This document shows, piece by piece, positions 6,545-13,211 of a DNA stretch of 13,211 nucleotides; the first letter of the stretch is position 1, and every line of letters begins with the position of its first letter. The DNA comes from JBAXLO01 sp037134755 (lineage in GTDB: Bacteria; Bacteroidota; Bacteroidia; Bacteroidales; JACABE01). The translations under genes were made by a program, and so were the position numbers. The stretch is from the NCBI GenBank assembly GCA_037134755.1, contig JBAXLO010000128.1, forward strand, positions 1-13,211. Reading direction: 5' to 3'. Under the pieces are notes generated by a model. That model was not told the DNA's origin and did no database searches. It worked only from the letters and a program-made list of their open reading frames with translations.

Positions 6545-7735
6545 TTGAAAAATAAAAACGAAAGTAAATTCCCATTAGTTGTTAAAACTCTTTTAGGCTT
6601 AGAAGATATTTTAGCTCAGGAATTAAAAGAAATTGGAGCAACAGATATTGAAACCGGCAAAAGAGTTGTTTATTGCACAGGTTCGCAGGAGATAATGTAT
6701 AAAGCTAATTATTGGTGTCGAACAGCATTGCATGTTCTTAAACCTATTGCCAGCTTTGATATTGTCACCGAAGATGATCTTTACAATAAGATTAATAAGA
6801 TAAAATGGGAAGATTTGTTGAGTACAAGAGGCACACTTTCTGTTGATGCAGTTGTTTCCAATTCTATTTTCACACATTCACATTATGTTTCATTAAGGAC
6901 TAAGGATGCTATTGTTGATAGATTTAGGGATATGTTTGATATGCGTCCTAATGTTGAGATCGAAAATCCTGATCTTCGTATTAATGTTCATTTGAGTAAA
7001 AATAAATGTGATATTTCCTTAGATAGTTCCGGTTATTCACTTCATAAAAGAGGTTATCGTGTGCAAACAGGTGTAGCGCCTTTGAGCGAAGTACTTGCTG
7101 CCGGCATCATTCTTTTGAGTGGTTGGGACAAACAATCCAATTTTATTGATCCTATGTGCGGTTCGGGCACTATTGTTACCGAGGCTGCATTGATTGCTCT
7201 CAACATCCCGCCGGGTTATTATCGTAAATCTTTCGGTTTTGAAAAATGGAAAGATTTTGATAGCGAATTATGGGATAAAATTAAGACGGATGCTTTCGAT
7301 CTGCAAGCAGATTTTGAAGGTGAGATTTGGGGTTCTGACATTTCAGAAACAGCTATTGAGGTAGCTATCGAAAATGCAACTAAAGCTAAACTTCATAAAG
7401 ATATTTCTTTTTATGTAGAATCTATGCAAACCCAGTTACCTCCCGAAGGTGGTGGTGTTATGGTTATTAATCCTCCTTACGGCGAAAGAATTAAGCCTGA
7501 TGATATCGTTCAACTTTACAAAGAAATTGGTGACGCTTTAAAACAGAATTATAAAGGATATAGTGCCTGGATTATTAGTTCCGACTTAAACGCATTAAAA
7601 CATATCGGGCTTAAGCCAACTAAAAAGATTGCCATAAATAATGGTCCTTTGGAGTGTAAGCTACATAAGTTTGAAATATTTGAAGGTAGCCGTTATAAAA
7701 AACCAAAAGAAGAAAGTGCTTCAGAAGAAGATTAA
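6545..7735 (+). CDS. THUMP-domain class I SAM-dependent RNA methyltransferase (RlmL N-terminal-like)
   Basis: A 396-aa cytoplasmic enzyme. An N-terminal region about 10-50, then a THUMP RNA-binding domain (about 50-160), then a UPF0020 Rossmann methyltransferase domain. SAM motif I is DPMCGSG (202-208) and the catalytic NPPYG is at 309-313. This is the architecture of the N-terminal half of E. coli RlmL, which makes m2G2445 in 23S rRNA, and such proteins were formerly misannotated as DNA adenine methylases. The target in this organism is inferred, and a tRNA guanine target is possible. The start is TTG at 6545: an in-frame TAA lies at 6530-6532 and no ATG occurs before the conserved region. 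It is 12 bases after the thioesterase stop and shares its promoter. A bidirectional terminator follows at 7769. Confidence 0.9.
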   Translation: MKNKNESKFPLVVKTLLGLEDILAQELKEIGATDIETGKRVVYCTGSQEIMYKANYWCRTALHVLKPIASFDIVTEDDLYNKINKIKWEDLLSTRGTLSVDAVVSNSIFTHSHYVSLRTKDAIVDRFRDMFDMRPNVEIENPDLRINVHLSKNKCDISLDSSGYSLHKRGYRVQTGVAPLSEVLAAGIILLSGWDKQSNFIDPMCGSGTIVTEAALIALNIPPGYYRKSFGFEKWKDFDSELWDKIKTDAFDLQADFEGEIWGSDISETAIEVAIENATKAKLHKDISFYVESMQTQLPPEGGGVMVINPPYGERIKPDDIVQLYKEIGDALKQNYKGYSAWIISSDLNALKHIGLKPTKKIAINNGPLECKLHKFEIFEGSRYKKPKEESASEED

Positions 7736-7768
7736 TTATATAGTACCCACTTCATAATATACTACTTG

Positions 7769-7816
7769 AAAAATAAAGATCCTCTAACAAACTAATGATA
7801 GAGGGTCTTTATTTTT
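7769..7816. terminator. Bidirectional intrinsic terminator
   Basis: An 18-pair stem (7769-7786 with 7799-7816) with one T-G wobble and a 12-base loop, A-rich on the left and T-rich (to 7818) on the right. It serves the rightward methyltransferase unit and the leftward SIMPL unit. Confidence 0.9.
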
Positions 7817-7828
7817 TTAGTAGATGCT

Positions 7829-8503
7829 TTAATTTAACTCAAACTTAAAACTCATTTTAATCTCTTCTTTTTTAGGAAAGGCATTGTTGGTATTAAACAT
7901 TCCCAGATTGGTGCTTTTCATTAGTTGTTTATAATAATCCATATAATTAGTTGCTTCACCATTTACAGTATTAATACTAATAACTTTCCCTAATGAATTA
8001 TTTGTAGTTTTTGCAAGTAAAGTAGCTTGATATAATGCTTTTGAATATATGTTTTTGTAAGATGTTTCTATGTATTTTGAAATAGGTTCGTAAGCAACTT
8101 CACTTATCTTACCACTAATTCCTTTTGCAGATTTTAAAGTATTATACAACTTCTTCAGATCTATTTCATCTTTTAATACCACTAAAATATCAGGTTTAGA
8201 TTCAGTAGTTGAAATCGTGTATTCTTGTTCGTCAGAAAAAGTATACTTTATTTTTTCTTTATCCAGCAAAGCTGTAATATCCGAAATGGATGGTAAATCT
8301 TCCTTTTCAGATGTTTTATCTGGAACTTTCATTCCCATAAATTCGTAGCTTTGCCCAATACTTATTTTGTAAGTAATCTGTATAGCTTTTAATTCAACCG
8401 TATCAGAAGCTATCACTTCAATAGATCTCTTTTCCTGTGAGTAAACAATCACTGAAAAGAACATTAATCCAATGATTAAAAATGATTTTAATTCTTTTTT
8501 CAT
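7829..8503 (-). CDS. Exported SIMPL-domain (DUF541) protein
   Basis: A 224-aa protein. Residues 1-22 are a signal peptide (FLIIGLMFFSVIVYS/Q). Assignment to the SIMPL family rests on the helix at 155-172, KALYQATLLAKTTNNSLG, followed by KVISINT. This is the family's hallmark A-rich helix with an LG-K-V-I-S-I strand, and the N-terminal strand has the usual V-I-A-S form. SIMPL proteins (for example E. coli YggE) are periplasmic oligomers linked to oxidative stress; the molecular activity is unknown. The start lies 36 bases after the stop of the upstream signalling gene, with no TAnnTTTG match between, so the two are probably co-transcribed. The link to that signalling protein is otherwise unexplained. 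Divergence from well-studied members is high, so confidence is moderate. Confidence 0.72.
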   Translation of the reverse strand: MKKELKSFLIIGLMFFSVIVYSQEKRSIEVIASDTVELKAIQITYKISIGQSYEFMGMKVPDKTSEKEDLPSISDITALLDKEKIKYTFSDEQEYTISTTESKPDILVVLKDEIDLKKLYNTLKSAKGISGKISEVAYEPISKYIETSYKNIYSKALYQATLLAKTTNNSLGKVISINTVNGEATNYMDYYKQLMKSTNLGMFNTNNAFPKKEEIKMSFKFELN

Positions 8504-8539
8504 GTTATGTGTTTTTATTTATTAAACCTTAATACTTTA

Positions 8540-9634
8540 TTACCCTAAATTTAGAACCACTTTAACGATAGTCCCCATGCCTTGTTTACTATTAATGCTA
8601 AAACTACCATCAAATAATCTTAAAATTCTTTTAGCAATAGTAATCCCTAATCCAATTCCTTCCTGATTGTAAACATCTTTGTTAAACTGCATAAATGCAC
8701 CTATATTTGATATTTGAGCATCACTCATTCCAATACCTTCGTCAATGATTGAGATTACCATCTTATGTTTTTCAACACCAGAAATAACTTTTACTAAAGT
8801 ATTTTTAGGTGAGAAATTAAATGCATTCTCCAATAGTTCTTTTAAAAGTTCTTTGTAAAAATGTTCAGGAATTCTTAGATCACATTCTTCGAGCATAAGC
8901 ATCAAATCATCAGCTCTGCCTGCACTATTAGCAATCTCTTTGCATATTCCTTCGGTAATTTTCTTAGAATTATTAATCTTTTGATTTAATAAATCTTTCA
9001 TATCATCCTGCTGTACCGATAATGCTTCGAGACGATAATAAAGCATCGTTTTTAAAACAATCTTATTTAGCTTCATTCCGGCATTATAAATCAACGAAAC
9101 AAATTCGACCAACTCGGCTTTCTCCATCTGATTATATTCAGTAATAACCATCCCTGAAAAACCTATGATTGCTTTTAAAGGTTCGTTAATTTCTTTAGCA
9201 ATAGGAAGTCCTAAATTCTCGGTAAGCTCATTTAGTTTCTCTTCGCTTTTCTTTTTGAACTCCTTAATACGATGGATTCTGGTATTAACAGCATCCAAAA
9301 TCTCATCAATAGTAAAAGGCTTCGAAATATAATCATCAGCACCAAGCTGCATCCCTTTTCGCAAATCTTCACGCGTATCTTTAGCAGTCAAAAAGATAAA
9401 CGGAATGGTTGAAGTCAAAACATTTTTTCGTAAATGTATCAAAACATCATAACCATCCATATCCGGCATCATAATATCGCATAAAATAAGGTCGGGTTGC
9501 ACCTTTTTTGATTGTTCAATACCAATAATTCCATTCTCTGCTTGATGCATTTCGAATCCCTCGTTATCTAGGATCTCAACAATGTTTTCTCTTACTTGTT
9601 GATTATCTTCTATTACTAAGATTTTTAGAGCCAT
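8540..9634 (-). CDS. Receiver-HATPase signalling protein lacking the HisKA histidine
   Basis: A 364-aa cytoplasmic protein from the ATG at 9634. The receiver domain (3-120) has Asp10, phosphoacceptor Asp53 (LILCDIMMPDMDG), Thr83 and Lys105. A short coiled coil leads to a degenerate HisKA at about 140-205. Its signature reads PIAKEINEPLKAIIGFS, with Lys147 in the place of the phosphorylated His. The HATPase domain follows with N box LLENAFNFS (Asn270), G1 DEGIGM (298-303) and G2 GIGLG (326-330), so nucleotide binding seems intact. A longer reading frame from a TTG at 9670 exists, but that codon lies inside the promoter element at 9668-9675, so the ATG is preferred. The pairing suggests it accepts phosphate from another kinase, perhaps the divergent one at 9720, and acts without autophosphorylation. 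This is inference. Confidence 0.85.
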   Translation of the reverse strand: MALKILVIEDNQQVRENIVEILDNEGFEMHQAENGIIGIEQSKKVQPDLILCDIMMPDMDGYDVLIHLRKNVLTSTIPFIFLTAKDTREDLRKGMQLGADDYISKPFTIDEILDAVNTRIHRIKEFKKKSEEKLNELTENLGLPIAKEINEPLKAIIGFSGMVITEYNQMEKAELVEFVSLIYNAGMKLNKIVLKTMLYYRLEALSVQQDDMKDLLNQKINNSKKITEGICKEIANSAGRADDLMLMLEECDLRIPEHFYKELLKELLENAFNFSPKNTLVKVISGVEKHKMVISIIDEGIGMSDAQISNIGAFMQFNKDVYNQEGIGLGITIAKRILRLFDGSFSINSKQGMGTIVKVVLNLG

Positions 9635-9667
9635 GTTTTTTTTATTAAAAAGTTTTTTAATTTTTTT

Positions 9668-9675
9668 CAAAATTA
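9668..9675 (-). promoter_or_regulatory. -7 promoter element TAATTTTG for the receiver-HATPase unit
   Basis: Exact TAnnTTTG match on the minus strand, predicting a transcript start near 9661, 27 bases before the ATG at 9634. This excludes the TTG at 9670 as a start codon. Confidence 0.68.
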
Positions 9676-9680
9676 AGTAT

Positions 9681-9688
9681 TAAATTTG
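9681..9688 (+). promoter_or_regulatory. -7 promoter element TAAATTTG for the receiver-PAS-kinase
   Basis: Exact TAnnTTTG match 31 bases before the ATG at 9720. It is separated by only five bases from the divergent element at 9668-9675, so the two polymerase footprints must overlap. Confidence 0.6.
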
Positions 9689-9719
9689 AGAATTATTTAT
9701 TTGTTTAAAAATATATTTT

Positions 9720-11336
9720 ATGTCGTTAAAAGTTTTAATCACAGAAGATGATAATATCTCTGCCAAATATCTAAAAGACACATTAATACAATTGGGGTAT
9801 GATGTGGTTGCAATTGCAAAAACTGCTGAAGAATCTTTGGAGCTTGCTCAACAAATTAGTCCGGACTTTGTAATGATGGATATAAATCTTCCCGGAAAAA
9901 TCGACGGAATCGAAGCTACTAAGCGTATTAGGACACTTTTGAACATTCCGGTAATATATTTAACAAATGCTTCCGATCATTTAACTTTAGAAAGAGCATT
10001 AAAAACCGAGCCCAATGGTTATGTTTTGAAGCCTTTTAAAAAGCAGGAATTATATACTGTTATTGAAATGGCTTTGTATCGCGATTCTCTTGAGAAAAAA
10101 CTTAAAGCTAACGAACAATTAATGTCATTAACACTCGAAAGTATTGGCGATGGACTTATTACAACAGATGAACATGGAAATATTACGATGCTTAATAAAG
10201 TTGCTCAGAATTTTATTGGTTGTTCAATAAATCAAATATTAGCGAAGCCAATTAATGATTTTTATATTATTAAAAACGAAAAGGATACTAACTATATTAA
10301 TGATTTTAATACTTTAATTAATTCAATTAATACAAATGACAATAAAGATGATTTCTTCTTACTATCGATAGATAAATCTATAATTCCGATTAATCAGACT
10401 ATTGCTCCTATCAAAGATGAAAATAATAGTATAAAAGGATATATTATTACTTTCAGAGATATCTCTGTAAAGAAAAGAGCGGAAGAATATTTAAAAAGAA
10501 TGAATGAGGAGCTGGAATTAAGGGTTGCAGAGCGTACTACTGAACTTAAAAGTAAGAATGAAGAGTTGGAAAATGAAATTGAGAAGAGAAGAATTGTCGA
10601 AGCAAATCTTGAACTTGCATTAGAAAAAGAAAAAGAATTAAGTGAATTAAAATCAAGAGTGGTAACTACTATTTCGCATGAGTTTAAAACACCTTTGACT
10701 TCTATCCATAGTTCTGCCGAAATACTTGAGAAATATGCACAAAAAGAAGAGATAAGCGATAAGATGAAGAAGCATTTTACATCTATAAGATATTCGGCAA
10801 AAACGTTGTCGGATATGATTAACGATGTATTGCTTATTGAAAAAATAGATGCTGATAAGTTTGATTTTAATTATGAAAGAGCAAACCTTGAAAACTTCTG
10901 TGCTAAACTTATAGAAGAATTTCAGGTAAGTGTTGCTAAAAATCATATTGTGGAATTTGAACATTCAAATTTACCCGAAGAATCTATTATAGATCAGAAA
11001 CTTTTGCGTCGTATCCTTAGCAATTTGCTTTCGAATGCAGTTAAATATTCAAATGAAGGAACAAATATAAAAGTAAAAGCATCCTATAATAATAATATGT
11101 ATGAAATAACAGTAATTGATAATGGAATTGGTATCCCTGAGGAAGACCAAAAACATTTGTTTAATCTATTTCATCGTGGCAAAAACGTAGTTAACTTCGA
11201 AGGAACCGGCTTAGGATTATCTATAATACAGAAATCAGTGAAGCTATTAGGAGGAACTATTTCATTAAAAAGTAAAATAGGAAAAGGAACAACATTTAAA
11301 GTTTGTTTCCCAAAACATACAGAAGAAAAAAACTAA
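9720..11336 (+). CDS. Hybrid histidine kinase with domain order receiver-PAS-HisKA-HATPase
   Basis: A 538-aa protein with no signal peptide or membrane segment, so cytoplasmic. The N-terminal receiver (3-120) has Asp10/Asp11 and phosphoacceptor Asp54 (VMMDINLPG), with Lys in VLKPF. A PAS domain follows at about 130-248 (SIGDGLITTDEHGNITMLNKVAQ through FRDISVKKRAEE), then a long coiled coil (about 250-310). The kinase core has phosphoacceptor His320 (ISHEFKTPLTSI), N box LLSNAVKYS, G1 DNGIGI and G2 GTGLGLSI, all intact. Kinases with an N-terminal receiver often relay signals from an upstream kinase. It faces away from the receiver-HATPase gene, and the two probably share control, which is inference. 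The ATG at 9720 follows the promoter at 9681, and no upstream in-frame start was considered. Confidence 0.92.
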   Translation: MSLKVLITEDDNISAKYLKDTLIQLGYDVVAIAKTAEESLELAQQISPDFVMMDINLPGKIDGIEATKRIRTLLNIPVIYLTNASDHLTLERALKTEPNGYVLKPFKKQELYTVIEMALYRDSLEKKLKANEQLMSLTLESIGDGLITTDEHGNITMLNKVAQNFIGCSINQILAKPINDFYIIKNEKDTNYINDFNTLINSINTNDNKDDFFLLSIDKSIIPINQTIAPIKDENNSIKGYIITFRDISVKKRAEEYLKRMNEELELRVAERTTELKSKNEELENEIEKRRIVEANLELALEKEKELSELKSRVVTTISHEFKTPLTSIHSSAEILEKYAQKEEISDKMKKHFTSIRYSAKTLSDMINDVLLIEKIDADKFDFNYERANLENFCAKLIEEFQVSVAKNHIVEFEHSNLPEESIIDQKLLRRILSNLLSNAVKYSNEGTNIKVKASYNNNMYEITVIDNGIGIPEEDQKHLFNLFHRGKNVVNFEGTGLGLSIIQKSVKLLGGTISLKSKIGKGTTFKVCFPKHTEEKN

Positions 11337-11340
11337 GATT

Positions 11341-11397
11341 TACTTCAAGTACTTCAAGTATTTTAGGCACTTCAAGTACTTGAAGTATTCTTTTTTT
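11341..11397 (+). terminator. Terminator hairpin made of ACTTCAAGT repeats
   Basis: Three ACTTCAAGT copies (11342, 11351, 11369) and one ACTTGAAGT (11378-11386). Two competing stems are possible: an 18-base perfect palindrome at 11369-11386, or a 14-bp stem joining 11341-11354 to 11374-11387. Both precede a T run (11391-11397). It ends the rightward kinase gene, and the T run overlaps the stop of the convergent ppnP. Confidence 0.8.
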
Positions 11398-11677
11398 ATC
11401 TGTAAAGACAACGGTAAGCGGCGTCACCTTCAATCTTTAATTTAAACTTAGTGTCTTTTGGCACCATAAAAGTATCAAATTCTTTGTACTCTTTCCATTC
11501 AGTTTCGTTTGGCAATAATACCGTCATTTTTCCTGATACTACTGTCATGTATTCTACTGTAGAAGTACCGAATTCATATTCACCCGGAGCCATTACTCCT
11601 AATGTTGCAGGACCTTCTGTAGTTTGAAAAGCTATTGATTTTACTTTTCCGTCGAAATATTCGTTTGTTTTAAACAT
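11396..11677 (-). CDS. ppnP: Pyrimidine/purine nucleoside phosphorylase, PpnP (YaiE/DUF1255) family
   Basis: A 93-aa small cupin, essentially the full length of E. coli PpnP (94 aa). It shows the family's pattern: NEYFDGKVKSIAF near the N-terminus, TLGVMAPGEYEFGTSTVEYMTVVSGKMTVLLP in the barrel and FMVPKDTKFKLKI near the C-terminus. The enzyme cleaves nucleosides with phosphate to free base and (deoxy)ribose-1-phosphate, with broad substrate range, in nucleotide salvage in the cytoplasm. It has its own promoter at 11704-11711 and ends in the convergent terminator region. I recognise it with good confidence from sequence alone. The start ATG has a short AT-rich leader. Confidence 0.93.
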   Translation of the reverse strand: MFKTNEYFDGKVKSIAFQTTEGPATLGVMAPGEYEFGTSTVEYMTVVSGKMTVLLPNETEWKEYKEFDTFMVPKDTKFKLKIEGDAAYRCLYR

Positions 11678-11703
11678 ACTAAGATTTGTTATTAAATTTT
11701 GTC

Positions 11704-11711
11704 CAAAAGTA
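11704..11711 (-). promoter_or_regulatory. -7 promoter element TACTTTTG for ppnP
   Basis: Exact TAnnTTTG match on the minus strand, 27 bases before the ppnP ATG; the predicted leader is about 20 nt. Confidence 0.65.
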
Positions 11712-11727
11712 ATAAAAAAACAGATAC

Positions 11728-11746
11728 AAAAAACCTCTTTTTAGAG
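11728..11746 (-). terminator. Weak terminator at the end of the MFS gene
   Basis: On the minus strand CTCT-AAAA-AGAG (11746-11735) overlaps the stop codon and is followed by a base and six T. The stem is only four pairs, so read-through into ppnP is possible. Confidence 0.4.
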
Positions 11747-13036
11747 ATCGCCCATTTCGGCAGTTTCTATTTCGGTATGTGCTGATTGATTTCTTTTAAT
11801 ACTAAGTTTTCTAAGATTGGGTGCAATCTTGGCAGTAGTCCCGACAATCAACATCGTCATACTTCCTCCAAATATTACCGAAGGTATGAGTCCGAGCAAT
11901 CGGGCAGCCAGTCCTGATTCAAAGGAACCAATTTCATTTGATGACCCTATAAATATACTATTAACAGCCATCACCCTTCCTCGCATTTCATCAGGAATAT
12001 AAAGTTGTAAAATAGTTTGCCTGATAATAACACTTACATTATCAAACATCCCACTTAAAGCAAGCAAGGCAAACGATAGATAAAAGTTTCTGGATATTGC
12101 AAAACAAATAATACATAAACCAAAACCGGCGATAGAATATAATAGATTACGACCTGCCGATTTCAAAGGGGGATTGTAGGCAAGAATAAATGCCATGATT
12201 ACAGCACCAACCGCAGGTGCAGCTCTTAAAAACCCTAATCCCTGAGGCCCGACATGCAACACTTCTAAAGCAAAAGCTGGTAACATTGCAACGGCTCCAC
12301 CAAAGAGCACAGCAAACATATCGAGTGATATAGCTCCTAATATAATCTGATTACTAAAAACAAAACGAATCCCGGCAAGGAGGCTTTCAAATAAAGTTTC
12401 GTTCTTAGTAATTTTAGGAAGAGGTTTGTTTTTAATACGGCTAAATATCGCGAAAGCAAGAACAACTCCTGTAATTACACTAATATATGCAGCATGTATG
12501 CCTGCAAACCCGTAAATGAGACCGCCAACAGCAGGTCCGCTTACAGCTGCAATGTGGAATACAGTGCTATTCCAGGTTGAAGAATTATGATATAAATCGC
12601 GGGGAACCAATTGAGCCATCAATGCCGACTGTGCAGGGTAAAAAAACGAACGCGCCACAGCAGTTACAAAGATTATGGAATAAACCGGCATTACTCCATA
12701 CCTAAAATACATATCCGAAAAGTGATAGCTAAGTATCAACAAAGCAATTGCTCCCATCAAATAAACAAATGTAGCAACCATCATTATTTTTTTCCTATTA
12801 AAGCGATCGGCTGCAAGGCCGGCAAATATTGCTGATGTTAAAAAGGGGATAGCTTCTGCAAGGCCTATAAAACCAAGCGCAAGCACATTCTTAGTAATTT
12901 CGTAAACCTGCCATCCAATTATCACACTCTGCATTTGTATAGCGAATGTTAAAAGGAATCTGCCCGACACAAACAAGCGGAATTCAGGTATCCTGAGTAC
13001 TGCAAATGCATCTTGTTTGTCTTTATTTCTTTTCAA
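11741..13036 (-). CDS. MFS exporter, EntS-like (MFS_3 family)
   Basis: A 431-aa inner-membrane protein with about twelve hydrophobic segments and a short cytoplasmic N-terminus. The signature loop between helices 2 and 3 reads GLAADRFNRKKIMM, and the C-terminal half has MRGRVMAVNSIFIGSSNEIGSFESG, typical of the enterobactin-exporter (EntS/MFS_3) branch. Members export siderophores, macrolides or other small molecules by proton antiport; the substrate is unknown here, and no siderophore genes are near. The start is TTG at 13036: an in-frame TAA lies immediately upstream, and the next ATG falls inside the first helix. The promoter element at 13060-13067 leaves a leader of about 17 nt that fits this TTG. 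It may be followed by ppnP through a weak terminator. Confidence 0.9.
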   Translation of the reverse strand: MKRNKDKQDAFAVLRIPEFRLFVSGRFLLTFAIQMQSVIIGWQVYEITKNVLALGFIGLAEAIPFLTSAIFAGLAADRFNRKKIMMVATFVYLMGAIALLILSYHFSDMYFRYGVMPVYSIIFVTAVARSFFYPAQSALMAQLVPRDLYHNSSTWNSTVFHIAAVSGPAVGGLIYGFAGIHAAYISVITGVVLAFAIFSRIKNKPLPKITKNETLFESLLAGIRFVFSNQIILGAISLDMFAVLFGGAVAMLPAFALEVLHVGPQGLGFLRAAPAVGAVIMAFILAYNPPLKSAGRNLLYSIAGFGLCIICFAISRNFYLSFALLALSGMFDNVSVIIRQTILQLYIPDEMRGRVMAVNSIFIGSSNEIGSFESGLAARLLGLIPSVIFGGSMTMLIVGTTAKIAPNLRKLSIKRNQSAHTEIETAEMGDL

Positions 13037-13059
13037 TTATGATGTTATTAAAATGACTG

Positions 13060-13067
13060 CAAAGTTA
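13060..13067 (-). promoter_or_regulatory. -7 promoter element TAACTTTG for the MFS gene
   Basis: Exact TAnnTTTG match on the minus strand. A transcript starting near 13053 would begin about 17 bases before the TTG at 13036, supporting that start. Confidence 0.68.
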
Positions 13068-13211
13068 GCAATTTTGAACAATCTTTTTATTAATATACTC
13101 TAAACATTAAAGAAGTGGAGTGGAAGCGTTCCTGTTAGTTTTTTTATTTGCCATAATGCATTTGATTTGTATATAATTTTAAACCGTTGTGCAAATGTAC
13201 ATTTAATTTCA
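13068..13211. other. AT-rich right-end intergenic region
   Basis: No gene of useful length was seen. A further minus-strand TAnnTTTG match (TACATTTG, 13192-13199) points left. The only frame after it is a 15-codon one starting at 13154, ending at 13107. The edge of the window prevents any call on what lies further right. Confidence 0.45.

Noticed and set aside
6545..7735. DNA adenine methyltransferase
   Set aside because: The NPPY motif can suggest this, but the THUMP domain and UPF0020 layout indicate RNA methylation, and no restriction gene is adjacent.
10653..10964. 103-codon minus-strand frame inside the PAS-kinase gene
   Set aside because: Antisense to the conserved HisKA region; its apparent pattern comes from the real gene.
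12611..12835. 74-codon frame opposite the MFS gene
   Set aside because: Antisense shadow of transmembrane codons with no domain.
11741..13036. Siderophore cluster
   Set aside because: The exporter resembles EntS, but no siderophore biosynthesis or uptake gene lies in the window.

Overview
The window looks like chromosome from a member of the Bacteroidota, probably Bacteroidales-like. Four things support this: low GC, a type IX secretion sorting domain on the first gene, near absence of Shine-Dalgarno sequences, and nine gene-linked matches to the Bacteroidota -7 promoter element TAnnTTTG. No rRNA, tRNA, CRISPR array, insertion sequence or phage gene was found.

Layout. Bases 1-271 hold a 41-bp hairpin-bearing tandem repeat and the promoter of a secreted 591-aa GxGYxYP-family protein (272-2047, +). 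This gene converges on a bidirectional terminator with a leftward three-gene unit: a Cys-containing sensor histidine kinase (5095-3713), an OmpR-family response regulator overlapping it (3726-3016), and a lipoprotein (2949-2137). The kinase/regulator pair resembles RprX/RprY of Bacteroides. Divergent from the kinase, across a 196-bp intergenic region with four phased TTAACA repeats, lies a small exported Lys/Cys-rich protein (5292-5582). It is followed by an OsmC-family protein (5708-6112), a FlK-like hotdog thioesterase (6152-6532) and a THUMP-domain RNA methyltransferase (6545-7735). A second bidirectional terminator separates these from a leftward pair: a receiver-ATPase signalling protein with no phosphoacceptor histidine (9634-8540) and a SIMPL-domain exported protein (8503-7829). 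The signalling protein is divergent, through overlapping promoters, from a receiver-PAS-histidine kinase (9720-11336). The right end carries leftward ppnP (11677-11396) and an EntS-like MFS exporter (13036-11741).

How the genes may work together. The most suggestive block is 2137-6112: a two-component system whose periplasmic sensor has seven cysteines, a candidate operator of direct repeats in the shared promoter region, an adjacent exported protein with seven cysteines, and an OsmC peroxidase-like gene. I infer an envelope thiol, metal or redox stress response; this is a hypothesis. The second signalling pair (8540-11336) looks like an atypical phosphorelay of two receiver-first proteins, one with a canonical HisKA and one degenerate. 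The thioesterase and RNA methyltransferase are probably co-transcribed housekeeping genes.
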